64,000 bases of DNA from assembly GCF_040712315.1 (NCBI RefSeq), contig NC_134013.1, positions 62,719,001 to 62,783,000 of the forward strand, read 5' to 3'. Below, one piece after another: positions 47,766 to 59,039 of this stretch (its first letter is position 1; each line of letters opens with the position of its first letter). The stretch is from Castanea sativa. Its lineage: Eukaryota; Streptophyta; Magnoliopsida; Fagales; Fagaceae. The translations under genes and the position numbers were made by a program. The notes under the pieces were generated by a model. It did no database searches, was not told where the DNA came from, and worked only from the letters and a program-made list of their open reading frames with translations.

Positions 47766-48412
47766 GGCAAGGGAGTGAGATGGTTAAAGTCCAAGTCTTA
47801 CCAATATAAATAAAGCAAAAGTTTAATCACATTATTTATCTTATCCTAGCAAGCTAACTGATATAATTGCTTCCACAGATTGATGTAACCCATGAAAGGC
47901 TACTGGAAGCATCAAGATGCAACTAATTTGTAGATTTAGCAATGGTCTCCGCACCAAATTAAGCTTTCACACAGTGGGAATCTTGTCAAAAGTTTTTAAC
48001 CAAAATAGTAAAAGTCACCTAAGTTTGGTATGACACATTGGCAAGGTCAGCAAGTCTACAGGGAAAGAGAGATTCAACTGCTAAAAAAATTAGAGTGGAT
48101 CCTTAATTGATAAGAAAGATAATGATGCTGTCTGTTTCATTGAAAAATGACATTAGAAAGAAAATATGTTTATGCCAAAAGATGGGGACCAAACAATTTC
48201 ATTTTCTCACAACTATTATTAATTATTGACCCCAAAAAAAAAAAACCCTTAAAAACAAAATTCTGCTACTTACTTGGGGACTCACAATTTCACTTAACAC
48301 GAAAGGAATGGGTTGTCCTAGAAACATGAGAGAACCGCTTCCATCACTTTGATCGAGCACTAAATATATTTTTTTCCCCAGGCAATAACAACTACTCTTA
48401 TGGAGGTTTTTC

Positions 48413-48487
48413 TAGGGGCAGAGTCAGGAATTTTTATTGGAAGCCAAGTTGTGACATTAATATATTTATCAAGACAACCCTTACATA

Positions 48488-48539
<52 letters not shown>

Positions 48540-49263
48540 TTTTTTTATTATATATACATATATACACCCTTTTTTATTTGATAAGTTTTATATATATATA
48601 TATATATATATACACTCACCCAACAAAAAAAAAATAGCTTAGTATTTTCATTCAAAATTATGTTTAATGACGATCTTTTATAAAATAAAATTCATTTTTT
48701 CTATTTTCATAATGAAATTCTTAAAAAGTTTTATTTTAAATACAAATTATCAAATTTTGTACTAAAGTAAATAAAAAATCTTTCAATTGAACTAATGAAA
48801 ATTTCAAAAACATGCAAATAAAGACATTAAAATAAGTTAAACTCCAAACATATTTAAAACTATTTTGCTCTAACCTATTATGTAGCAACTAAAGACACAT
48901 TTTATGTATAGTTTTAGTGACAAGATTTTTTTAATGAGTTGATGACTAGTTAATCACCACATAATGGGTTAAAAAAGATAAATTCAAACATGTTTGACGT
49001 CAAACTTTATCAAATATTTAACAAATATAAGTGCACGTTTTACAATAAAAATTAAAATTGCAAAAAATAAAATTATATCTTTATAAATATTAGACCAATT
49101 ATTTTTTTAAGAGCATCATTGGACTAATTCAAATATTTGGGGGGCCAACTTTTATTTTTATAGATTAAATTCTGAAAACATTATAATAATTATATATATA
49201 ATAAAAAAAATTTCAAAATGGGGGGGGCCATGGCCCCCAGCCTTCAACATAGCTCCGCCCCTA
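48413..49263. mobile_element. 851-bp TIR element
   Basis: The ends TAGGGGCAGAGTCAGG and, from the right, TAGGGGCGGAGCTATG are inverted repeats. The flanks GGTTTTTC (48405-48412) and GGTTTTTTC (49264-49272) look like an 8-9 bp target duplication with a T indel. The right end has GGGGGGGGCCATGGCCCCC, a strong hairpin, like the GGGGGGC / GCCCCCC pair in 26576-27145, which suggests one family. It holds (TA)n and (AC)n tracts at about 48490-48538 and 48588-48611. Confidence 0.72.
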
Positions 49264-49335
49264 GGTTTTTTCAATACCATTACTAGAATATATCATACTG
49301 CTTTGGAAACAAAATGGACCCTTTCTCATTGATTG

Positions 49336-49338
<3 letters not shown>

Positions 49339-49368
<30 letters not shown>
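49339..49368. repeat. (TA)n microsatellite
   Basis: Perfect TA run of about 14 units. Confidence 0.9.
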
Positions 49369-49371
<3 letters not shown>

Positions 49372-50551
49372 CTTGTTGTACACAAACTATTTTACACATA
49401 CTCAAAAAATAACTGAGATAATCAATTGTGTGTAATAAACACTACTATTTACACTCATTAAAAAAAATACACTACTCTATACAAATAAACTTGTGCTTGC
49501 CTGGCTCCCTTTTGGAGCTTCCTTATTCTGTTCTGTACTTTTTTTTTTCTACTCCTCTCTCTCTTAATTTAATGTCTATTAATAGATTACAAAGTTGTAA
49601 GCAACTTTGCCATGGGCTTCTATCTCGTTATTTCTCCTTTCACTTTCACATTTTAATATACAAGTTATTTCGTTTCCACACCAACAGTCCACCTAATAAA
49701 AAATTTCAACTAGGCATTGAGAAAGGCACAAAAAGAGACAGCAGAAGTGAGAAAACAAATATCACAATACCAATTATACTTAAAAGAGTAATGCCAAGGA
49801 TAACATTTTTTACAACTTTCTTCAGCTGACATGGTTTCTTTTAGTTGGAGAAACATCATTTTCTTCTAGACCACTGATATCACTTTTATTATGCACCAGT
49901 TACAACAAACTATGTCAGCGGTTATGGGAAAAAAAAAAAGAGTAAAAAAATAGGGTGCTTCTAGACTGATTGGTACTTAGATGATGGGGCATGGGGGTTT
50001 CTTGCAGTAATTCTCAGCTCCCTTTATATTAAAATGTTTAGTGTATTCTGTCTTTCTTTCTGTCCCTTTAGCTCATCAAGCTGGATTTGTTGAGCTCCTC
50101 AATAATTCCAAATTGACCCCTGAATGAATCCTTTGTCTTTGCCTTCTGCCGGACGGAACAAGGATATTGCATGTTTTTAACCCATAATCTTGGAAGTTCT
50201 TGCGTCAGTTTTTGTTGAAAAATTAAGTACGCTGCTCCTTATATATATGGCATATCAGATATGTATCTCCAAGACTACCAACAAGAAAAAGGTAGCTTGT
50301 CTTCAATTTGATTATCTTTGTTGCCCCATCATAAGTTTCAAGAAACTCTAGTTCACTGTTCTTGATGTTTTGCCTTTTGGCTTCTGTGAATCACTCAATG
50401 CTGTTCATTCTCTTTTGACCAAACAAACCAAAAAAAGAAAAAGAAAAAGCATTGATTCTATATTCTTTCATTTTCATTCTGCTTGAAGTATTCACTTTTG
50501 TGTTATTGTTTTTAAGGTGAATAAGTTGTGAAAGAGGTTTACTTGCTTGCT
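49369..50551. other. upstream region of the SPL gene
   Basis: Presumed promoter and 5' leader of the SBP-box gene. From about 50000 the sequence becomes pyrimidine-rich with CTTTCTTTCTG-type runs, as in plant leaders. I could not fix the transcription start or decide whether the leader contains an intron. A 133-codon frame at 49428-49829 has no recognisable domain. Confidence 0.45.
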
Positions 50552-52376
50552 ATGGACTGGGATTGGAAGGAATTTCCTTGGGATTCAATTGAGTTGGAGC
50601 CAAAAGAGGACAGCAGCCTTTCTAGCCTGGTTGATTCCAGTAGCTTGGCAGGGCAGATGAATAGAGGAGGGGGACTTTTGGTGGACTTGAAGCTTGGTAG
50701 AATATCTGATTTGGAAGAGAGATCTGCAGCTGGGTTGAAGGACTTGGGGGCTTCAACAATGGTGTCATCACCTTCAGGGTCATCAAAAAGGGCTCGTGTG
50801 CTCAGTGGAACTCAATCTGTTTCATGTTTAGTTGATGGATGCAAGTCAGACCTCAGTAACTGCAGGGACTATCATCGGCGCCACAGGGTTTGCGAGCGCC
50901 ACTCTAAGACCCCAGTTGTGATTGTAGGGGGCAAAGAGCAGAGGTTCTGCCAACAATGCAGCAGGTATATGTATGAAATCAACATACTTTTTGATGGACA
51001 AGGAATTTGTTTCAATTCTAATCTAATGTTGGTCGCGTAGTTTTTTTTCTTCATTGTTGTATAATTTTCTTTTCAAGGATCATATGGTTTATGTTTTTAA
51101 GTATTGTAGATTCCATTCTTTGGGGGAGTTTGATGAGGTCAAGAGAAGCTGCAGGAAACGTCTTGATGGACACAACATGCGTCGAAGAAAATCTCAATCA
51201 GAATCCCTTTACCTGAATACTGAGAAATTTCTGTCCAATTATAAAGGTTCTGGATTCTTGTCCAAGTTCTAAGAAGACTATTTGCTTGTTGTCTCTAATT
51301 GTGATTTGAATTGGGTTATTTTGCTTGCTATTTAGTCTGAAGCCGAGGATGAAATTGAACTATACATTACTGTATTACACTTCTTGTTCTCACACACCAT
51401 TAGTATAAGCAAATTACTGAGCTTTCTCAGAAGCTTCTGCAGTTCATTGAATCACCTAGAAAAGACACTGATTGATTTGGCCTGCCTAGGGTGTCCATTT
51501 ATTACTACTATGTCTATTCTTAAGGTTTTGCTTAGTTTTAAGTTGAAGTTGCCCAATAATTTTTCATGGTACTTTTAACTTTTAGTATTCCCAAGTTCCC
51601 CAGATGATCTTGGATGGACAAACTTTGGAATTGCTAGTTACTGATTTCGTCTCAATGGAAATTCAAGACAGCATCTAATTCTACAATTCTTAATTTCTTG
51701 TTTTCTACTTGGGTAGAATGCTTTTGGAATTGATAGGTCTTTCTATAAATCAGGTACTAGAATCTTGCAATTCTGTAGTCCACACATACATGCTAGTGGA
51801 AATACTAATATGAGAAGTACCTGGCCTGGAATTACCAGAAATGAAGCAGAATCTATGATTTATAATCGTCAGCAACGATTGCGTATTACTGACAGAAAAA
51901 GATCTCCAAATTCCTTTGCCTTCATTTACAATGAGGAAAATAAACTGTTCTCATTCTCACAGGAAAATGGCACTAAACTAGGCACTCAAGCAGTCCCCAA
52001 AGCTTCCTTGTACCAATCACTTCCCAATAGCATTGCTTCATCAGAAAGTGGAAGGGGCAACAATAATATGTCATCCAGTGGCATGACACAATCCATTGAC
52101 TTGGGTTGTGCTCTCTATCTTCTGTCATCACCTCCAGTGTCTCAAACTTCAGCAATTGGTTTGAGCCAATTGGTCCAGTCCAGTGTGAGCCATCCAATTC
52201 AATCATTAGATTCCGGACTGCAATTAACCGGAGTGGCTCCGTACTCATGCTCTCAGGGAGTGAGGGACAAGTCTGCAGGTCTAGTTTTTGTTCCTGATGC
52301 CAATGAAACCAACATGTATTGCAATGATATGTTTCAAGGGGCACTTGATGCCCTTTTGGAAAATGAGGCCTCGTGA
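50552..52376 (+). CDS. SBP-box transcription factor (SPL, SPL13/16-like), 3 exons, 390 aa, miR156-targeted
   Basis: Exons 50552-50964, 51110-51246 and 51754-52376 join in frame to 390 residues. ATG 50552 starts [16 protein letters not shown], a start seen in SPL13/16-type proteins; an upstream GTG in frame is not needed. The SBP domain spans about residues 92-166: [20 protein letters not shown], then [21 protein letters not shown] and [17 protein letters not shown], giving both zinc sites and the bipartite nuclear signal (KRSCRKR with MRRRK). Intron 1 falls at the conserved Ser-Arg junction of CQQCSR. The C-terminal part is Ser-rich and ends [12 protein letters not shown] proteins bind GTAC cores and promote phase change and flowering. 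A miR156 site lies in exon 3. The SBP domain looks intact. The exact orthologue (SPL13, 16 or 18) is not settled. Confidence 0.95.
52108..52127 (+). promoter_or_regulatory. miR156/157 target site in SPL exon 3
   Basis: GTGCTCTCTATCTTCTGTCA lies in frame and encodes ALYLLS at residues 303-308, the conserved miR156 position of SPL genes. The commonest plant version is GTGCTCTCTCTCTTCTGTCA (ALSLLS), so this copy differs at one base near the centre. Slicing or translational repression by miR156 is expected from family knowledge. Confidence 0.9.
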
Positions 52377-54909
52377 ACACTTTGAATTTCATGGGAGAAT
52401 TCAGCTCATCAGGTAATTCTGTTGGGGAATGTTCTCTAGTCTTCAGCTTCAATAATATATTGGGGAGCAGGACAATGAAGGAAATGCCCCCTTGCTTCTA
52501 ATTTTGGAATATTGTTGATTTCCTTTCCTCTTAGACTAAGCGTGCATTGTCTGAGATACTTGTATTGGAATGCAGATTATTCTCCATCCATGCTAGTATT
52601 TGTCAATTTGTACTATTATGCATACTAAACTCTTATCTATGCTATTTATTCAACGCATGAGTATTTTATTTTGGTTCTGATGGGGAAAGAAAAGGCATGA
52701 TCCCTTCATTTTATTTTCCTAGAGTAAAACTTATGTCACTCTCAGCTATTGTAATTTTTGTGAGTAGTTAAATATCATAGTTGCACTGACCCCACAACAA
52801 ATTAGTTCCAAATTTTTGTTTTGAAAATACATGTATACAGTGCTGTATAAAAAATGTATGGAATAGCGACCTCTCTCTTTTTCTGACATTCTTGACAAAC
52901 AATCTATTACTACAAAATTAAGAGTATTGTGATATAGTGGCATTAATCGATGTTCCTGTTAAGGATAACTTAGATTTTGATCTCTCCCCCAATTAACTTG
53001 TGGGGAAAAAAAAACCTTGGATTTTGATCTTCCCCCCAATCTCTCTTTTATTTATCTATGAAGCCAACCTATCAAGCTATCTATTATTAGTTCATGAAAT
53101 CGTCTGGGCCATTCTTGAAACTAATATTATTCATTTTCTTTAAGATAAATATTTAATTATGTTTAATTAAACTTTCTTGTTCTGGAAGTGGGTGAGCATC
53201 ATCCATGTGCCATCTATATTTTAAGACAAATAATTTTGATCTTTTGTTTACACTTTTCACCTTAACTTTTATTATGTCTATATTTTGCTATTCTATCTAT
53301 TAGCTCTCTATTTGTATCAGTTCTCATTTTATCACATGATGTGCTAGACTTTTTCTTCTTATTTTGAAAATTTTATTTCAAGCTTCTCTAATTATCTCTC
53401 ATCTATAAATTATTCTTTAAGAGGAAAAATATAATATTTTTATGTAATTATTATTATTTGGTTGAAGTGGATGCTAAGAATTCTTACTTTTATTATTATT
53501 ATTATTGTTGTTGTTGTTGTTAATAATTCGATAAATACACTTATGGAGAGGAGAGAATTCGAATCCTTATTCTCTTTTTATAAAAGAGATAATGCAATGT
53601 TACTTGATTACAAATCACATACATTTATATATGAAATTGCTATAAATAGAAAATTACTATAAATTGCTATTTTATTAGTGTAATTGTGGTTTGATAGATA
53701 GGTGTGACATCAATCAATATTATTTAGCTTTTAGGCTAATCCAATTATTATTGACCATTATAATTGGAATCCAGAATTTTTTTTTAATAAAGAAAATAAT
53801 ATATATTTCAACCAATTGCATTCGTTAAATTCGATTTCATATCTCATTATCTCTTATTTTATCTAGGTGATTCTATCCTTTGAATCAATTTGATATCCAT
53901 TAATTCAAAATTTGATAGAAAAATAATATAAAGATGGAGGTCAACTCTCTATGTTTGTCGTCAAAGTCAATCATAAGATTGTATCCACGTACTGGTTTTC
54001 AGCATTCTATTCTATGCACTGTGCTTAGTTGAAATCATAACCAAAGCTGAAAAAATCCAACTCGATGATTAAACATGGCAAACAGAAATATGAAACAATG
54101 AATAAAGCTAAGGTATATGCTCATGTCCCAAAGCATCTCAAACCTTAACCCCTTGTTTTGTTTTGTAACAAGAAACTTATGAGCATAAAATCAATTATTA
54201 AATTCCAACTAGGCATCAGACCAAAAAATAACAATATATAGGAATTCAACTACCCTAAATATTACTTGCACAAAAGAACAACTACCCTAAAATATTACTT
54301 CAAAAATTAATTTAAAAAGTAAAACAGCTAGAACAATGGTGGTGACTTGCTTAGCTTTATTTTTTGATATGTGGTGTGGTGTAGTACGCAATAATTTCTT
54401 ATGACTGGAGGCTTTCACAGCTAATACATATACCATACTTGTCTTTCTTCTATTTCAACTATATTTTCTTTGGTTTTTTTGTTTATTATATCATTTATTT
54501 TGGCTAAATGGAAATTTCAAAAAAAAAAAGAAAAAGAAAAAAAAAGAGAGGCAGCAAGACATTCTGCAAAGCCCATTTACAACACTAGCGAGCCAACAAA
54601 TTGCATTAAGATTTGCCATTGCAGTAAAAGCATGAGGAAGGTTCAGTAATTGAGTTTAGTTGGCCTAAGGTTCATAAATTCTAATCTAGGCTGAGCTGAG
54701 CTCGAGATATTGTCTTTGCACTATTGGACAAGGGAAATTATTCAATAAACCAAAGGATCAAACCAATAATATTTATTCTACCAAAATATATAATGTCTTA
54801 TGTTTAAATTGATTGAGTCACGTCCTAATAACAGTGGCACCATTTAATAAAAAAAAAAAATTCACGGCAACATCTACCATCACCACCACCACCTTCACCT
54901 TCACCGGCG
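52377..54909. other. 3' flank of the SPL gene and intergenic DNA
   Basis: The first few hundred bases are likely 3' untranslated region. The rest is AT-rich, with (TTA)n/(TTG)n runs near 53490-53522 and poly-A runs. No gene was seen. Confidence 0.5.
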
Positions 54910-55053
54910 ATGCCACCACCACAGACTCTGTTGGAGGGGCTCAAGGACTATGGCCATGAAGATACTTTTGGTCTGTGTGATGAGCTCTCCCCTGACAAAC
55001 ATGGCCTTCTCATCAAGGAAATCAAGATAATTTTTTACCCTTCCTCCCTCTAA
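54910..55053 (+). pseudogene. 5' fragment of a UDP-N-acetylglucosamine pyrophosphorylase gene
   Basis: ATG at 54910 opens 47 codons. Residues 6-39 (TLLEGLKDYGHEDTFGLCDE then LSPDKHGLLIKEI) match the N-terminal helix region I remember for plant UDP-GlcNAc diphosphorylases, where a QALLERLKDYGQED-like and DELSPEERDLLVKDI-like segment is conserved. The family makes UDP-GlcNAc from GlcNAc-1-P and UTP. Here the match stops after KEIK and a stop follows at 55051. No catalytic GGxGTRLG region or later exon is visible through 55600. It is best read as a captured or decayed gene fragment. Confidence 0.6.
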
Positions 55054-55611
55054 AAAAACAAGCAGGATTAAATGAATGTTTAATGCCTAAATGAGTAGTT
55101 GCGGTTTCTTTTGCTTTTTCTCTAGCAAAAAAATGCTGGAAAACAAAAATAAAGTGAGTGATTTAGAAATTGTGATTTATATATTTGATTGTAAATGTTT
55201 TTTGTGCAACCAAAAAACAGATTAGTGATGTGGTTTTTTTTTCTGAATTTAATTGGTTCTGTAATCAAATCCAAGTTATTATTTTTTTAGCAAAATGAAA
55301 ATTTCCATTTTAATCATTCAGTGTGGCCGGTGGGAGTCATTTTTATTATTATTTATTATTGCACACTGAATGTGATTTTTTTTTTTTTTTTTGAGAAACC
55401 ACTGAATGTGATATGTGATTATTGATTTGGATGTGACTGAATTAATTTTTTTTTTAAATGTCACTTTATTATTATTATTTTTTATTTATAAGAAATGTCA
55501 CTCGATTATTAAGTGAAAGAATAATTAGAAATTGCTAATAAAGTCCTCCCATTATATTGACTAATTTCTCCTTGAACACCTTGGCCAACCCAATCTGACC
55601 CTATCTATGCC
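55054..55611. other. non-coding DNA after the pyrophosphorylase fragment
   Basis: T-rich, intron-like sequence. Scanned for continuation exons of the fragment at 54910 and none recognised. Confidence 0.5.
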
Positions 55612-56040
55612 ATTTTTTTTTTGAAAGGGAAATACGATTGGCATTAAAACCAAACTCAGAGAGCTACATTGAGAGTTCAAATACAAGCCAAACAGCAAGC
55701 AATACAGAGAAATCAAATACACATCTCAGATTGAATTAAATGAGCAACCAATGGGGGTGTAACTCCCCTCCAGATATGTGAACTTGTACTCCTCCAGGCA
55801 TATTGGGCCAATTCGTGGGCCACCTTGTTGAAATCACGGCTAAGGTGCTTGAAAGAGCATGATTCAAACAGATCACTTGAATAAAGTCCTGAATGAAATG
55901 GCCTGCACAGCTCCCTATAGCTTTGTCATTGATGGCTTGGATAACATTGAGTGCATCAGATTCAAAAATGACTTTGGGCAGCTGCAATTCCTTAGCAAGC
56001 AGGATTCCTTGCTCCAAGGCTATTATCTCTACCATTTTTG
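55612..56040 (-). pseudogene. LINE-type RNase H fragment with poly-A end
   Basis: Minus-strand reading from 56035: MVEIIALEQGILLAKELQLP, then KVIFESDALNVIQAINDKA and GHFIQDFIQ, the RNase H fold (RVT_3) found at the C-terminus of plant LINEs and related RNase H proteins, with the E-S-D motif. A one-base frameshift near 55865 moves the rest, FKHLSRDFNKVAHELAQYAW, into the next frame; it continues to about RGVTPPLVAHLI. The element runs to an A tail (T run at 55612-55621 on the plus strand). The 5' part with endonuclease and reverse transcriptase is missing, as in a truncated insertion. Confidence 0.85.
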
Positions 56041-56142
56041 CTCATTAATTAATACTAAATTTTGAATTCTTTGGCCAAATTGTACTATTTTAAACCTATA
56101 TATATATATATAATTAGCCTATTTTGAAACGAGACACTTTAA

Positions 56143-57410
56143 GGGTCCGTTTGGTTGGAGGAGTGAAAAAGTGGGAAGATAAAAAATATTTAGTTTTCCC
56201 TCTTGTGTGTTCGGTTGGAGGGGTGGAAAAGTGGGAGGGTAGAAAACTCTTTTGTTCGGTTGGAGAGAAAAATGGAAGGATGAAAAATGTAATTTATATA
56301 AATTGACTATTATACCCTTGTTACATAATATGTAAAAAATAGATTTATTTGTACTGATTACATAGTATAAAATTTATCACATCATATATATAAATTTATA
56401 TTATTATTTTTATTATTATAATGTAAAAATTAGATTAGGTCACGTTGAAAAAAAGAAAAAGAAAAAAATGAACGTTTAGGTCACGTGAAAAAAAAAAAAA
56501 AAAAAAAGAGAGAAGAGAACGTTCAGGTAATGTTGAAAAAAAAAAAAAAAGAACGTTGAAGATCAGGTCACGTTGGAAGAAGAAAAAAAAAACGTTGTTT
56601 CAGGTCACGATGAAAAAAAAAAGAAAAAAAGAGAGAGAATGTTGAAAAAAAATAGGTGGGAATAGGGTATTTTTGTAAAAGTGCTACCATAACACTTTTC
56701 TCTCTAAATTTCCTTTCCGATTTGGAAGGAAAAAAAAAGTGGGCCTGAAGAGAAAACTTTCTCCCCAGTTTTCTCTCTTCCTATTTTTTTTTCCCCAAAT
56801 GAACAGAAGAAAACAGTATTTTCCACCCTATTTTCCTTCCTCTATTTTCCATCCTTCCTATTTTCCATTCAAACGGACAGACCTTTTAAGGGTGTGTTTG
56901 CTTGAAAGTGAAATAGGGAGGATGAAAACTTTGGAGAGAAAATAGGAAGGAAAACTTTTTAAGTGCGTTTGGTCGGGTGGGGGGAAGAAAAATAAATGGT
57001 AGAGCCTAGGTGTTTTATCTCCGAGCCCATAAAAAAGTTTTATCTCCAAAATAGAGAGAAAACTAATTGAGGATAAATTTTTTCTTAATTGACAAAAATA
57101 CCCATGTGCACATTTTTCAAGTTGCCTTTTTTTTTTCCTGGCAGTAACATTGCCTCTTCTTTTTTTGGGATATTATTTTTATTTTTTAATAAAATTGGAT
57201 GATTGCTCTTTTTTTGTGATTATTTGTCACTTTTTTGTTTTAATTAAGTATCATTCTTCAACAAGGGTATATGAGTAAATTTATGCAAACTTATTTTTTC
57301 CATCCTTCCACTTTTTCACTCTCAATCAAACAAAAAGGAGAGAAAATAAAATATTTTCTATCCTTCGACCATTTTCTATCCTTCTACTTTTCTACTCCTC
57401 CAAACGGACC
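56143..57410. mobile_element. composite Tourist-like (PIF/Harbinger) element
   Basis: Outer ends GGGTCCGTTTGGTTGGAG and, from the right, GGTCCGTTTGGAGGAGTA, flanked by TAA at 56140-56142 and 57411-57413. In the middle, CATTCAAACGGACAGACC (about 56864-56881) followed by TTTTAAGGGTGTGTTTGCTT looks like one right end and one left end back to back. It may therefore be two related elements in tandem or a nested pair. A/G-rich and GAAAAAAAAG runs with ACGTT and GGTCACGTT motifs fill the left half. No coding sequence. Confidence 0.75.
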
Positions 57411-57739
57411 TAAGAGTTGAATTCTACTTGAAACTCAACTTTTCAAAAGGCAAATTTCTTGCCACATCTGTTGATGTGGCATTTATTAAAATAATTGATC
57501 CACTTATATCTAGACTCTTCAAGAAGTGAGTTTACTAATAAAAAGAAAATTGACAACACCAAAGCTTTTGCCCATTCCCACCTCAGTCTACCCCTCATTT
57601 CCCATTTGCAACCAACATTTCAATCATACATAGCCAACTCCAATGGGAAAACCATTCCAATCCTTTCAAATGCATACAACACAGCAACCCCTAAAAAAAA
57701 AAAACCGAGGGTTTTGTTTTGTTTTTGGGTAAAAAAAAC

Positions 57740-58319
57740 TAGGGGTGGCAAAATTTGACACGACCCGCGAACCCGACACGACACGACACGAAATTAGCAG
57801 GTTATGGGTTGAGGCTTAACGGGTTGGTGTCATATTCGGGTTGACACGACTAACCCGTTTAATAAATGGGTTGGGTTAGGGTTGAACACATAGAACCTGT
57901 TTGACCCGTCTGACCCGTTTAATTAAATGATATTTTACCAATATACCCTTCAAACTCTAGGTATATAAACTTATTAATTGTTGTGATTTATTTTCTTTGA
58001 CATATTGTGATTGATTATTTGTGATATTGGGATATGCTTTAACTTTGAATGATTATTTGTGATGCAATTACTCATTAGTTCTAAATTTTATATTAAAAAT
58101 ATTTATTTGTTTGTTTTTTCATTAATTTTTATTTTTCATTTTGATAAAATCTGATAAACAGGTCGACACGACTGACCCGTTTAATAAATGGGTCGTGTTA
58201 GGGTTGAGAAATCTTGACCCGTTTAATAAACAGGTCGGGTTAGTGTTGACCTATGTAGTCGAATACTCATGACTTGACACGACACGAACCCGACACGCGA
58301 ACACGAATTGCCACCCCTA
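57740..58319. mobile_element. 580-bp hAT MITE with 8-bp target duplication
   Basis: It starts TAGGGGTGGCAAAATTTGAC and ends CACGAATTGCCACCCCTA, giving a TAGGGGTGGCAA terminal repeat. It is flanked by AAAAAAAC at 57732-57739 and 58320-58327. Subterminal regions are dense in GACACGAC, ACCCG and GGGTT motifs in both orientations, typical hAT transposase-binding arrays. AT-rich non-coding middle. Confidence 0.9.
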
Positions 58320-59039
58320 AAAAAAACCAATGGATTCAATGATTTCACAGCTTGTTCATGATTTAAAAAAAAAAATTGACAACAGGTTTTTTTTTTTTTT
58401 TTTGCCGAGCAAGATAATTTTGGTAGAATGGTTATCAGACTTCAATGTAATTGTAGATAAAAAATTGAGTGTTGAATTTGAAGAGCAACAAATGGAGTAC
58501 TTGGCATTATTTGGCTCATAGTGTGTTATGGAGTCATGATGATTGGAGCACAGCGGCAACTAGAGGTGACTTGGTGGGCTGGGGTTGGATAGGTGAGTGA
58601 GAGAGGAAGAGTGTGATTCAGAAGATTTCCTGAAGTAATATAGATGAATCTATCTTCTTGAAGAGTTGATCTAGGTGAATCAGTTATTTAAAAACACCAC
58701 TATTTGGTCAAATAATTTACAAAATAGTATTACTGAGCAGAAAAGGCTGCCTATCTACAGGTTGATGTTACAAAGAACCTAAAATCAAGGGAGAAATGCA
58801 CTTGCTTTCCAAATAAGTATCACCACCTTTGTAAATACAAATCAATACTTAAGAGACCAAACGGGCTATTAAAAAACAAAATTAAGAGAACTTAGGGGCA
58901 GAAAATAAAATATACCTGAACATTTTATTTCACAGACTTATTTTAAATAAGCATAAAATATTTTGAAAAAAAGAGAGAGGAAGAAACTACTAAGTAACTC
59001 TTCTCTTCTAGAAAACATCAGGCTCCCTATATATAGACA

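Noticed and set aside
49428..49829. 133-codon plus-strand frame upstream of the SPL gene
   Set aside because: No recognisable domain, low-complexity Phe/Ser/Leu runs and no splice partners. It is likely an accidental frame in the promoter region.
49700..49835. Hydrophobic minus-strand reading with KVVKNVILGITLL
   Set aside because: T-rich DNA often yields hydrophobic frames. A splice acceptor can be imagined, but no further exons or known family support it.
51973..52452. 159-codon minus-strand open frame over SPL exon 3
   Set aside because: It is antisense to well-supported coding sequence, including the miR156 site, and has no domain; an open shadow frame is expected there.
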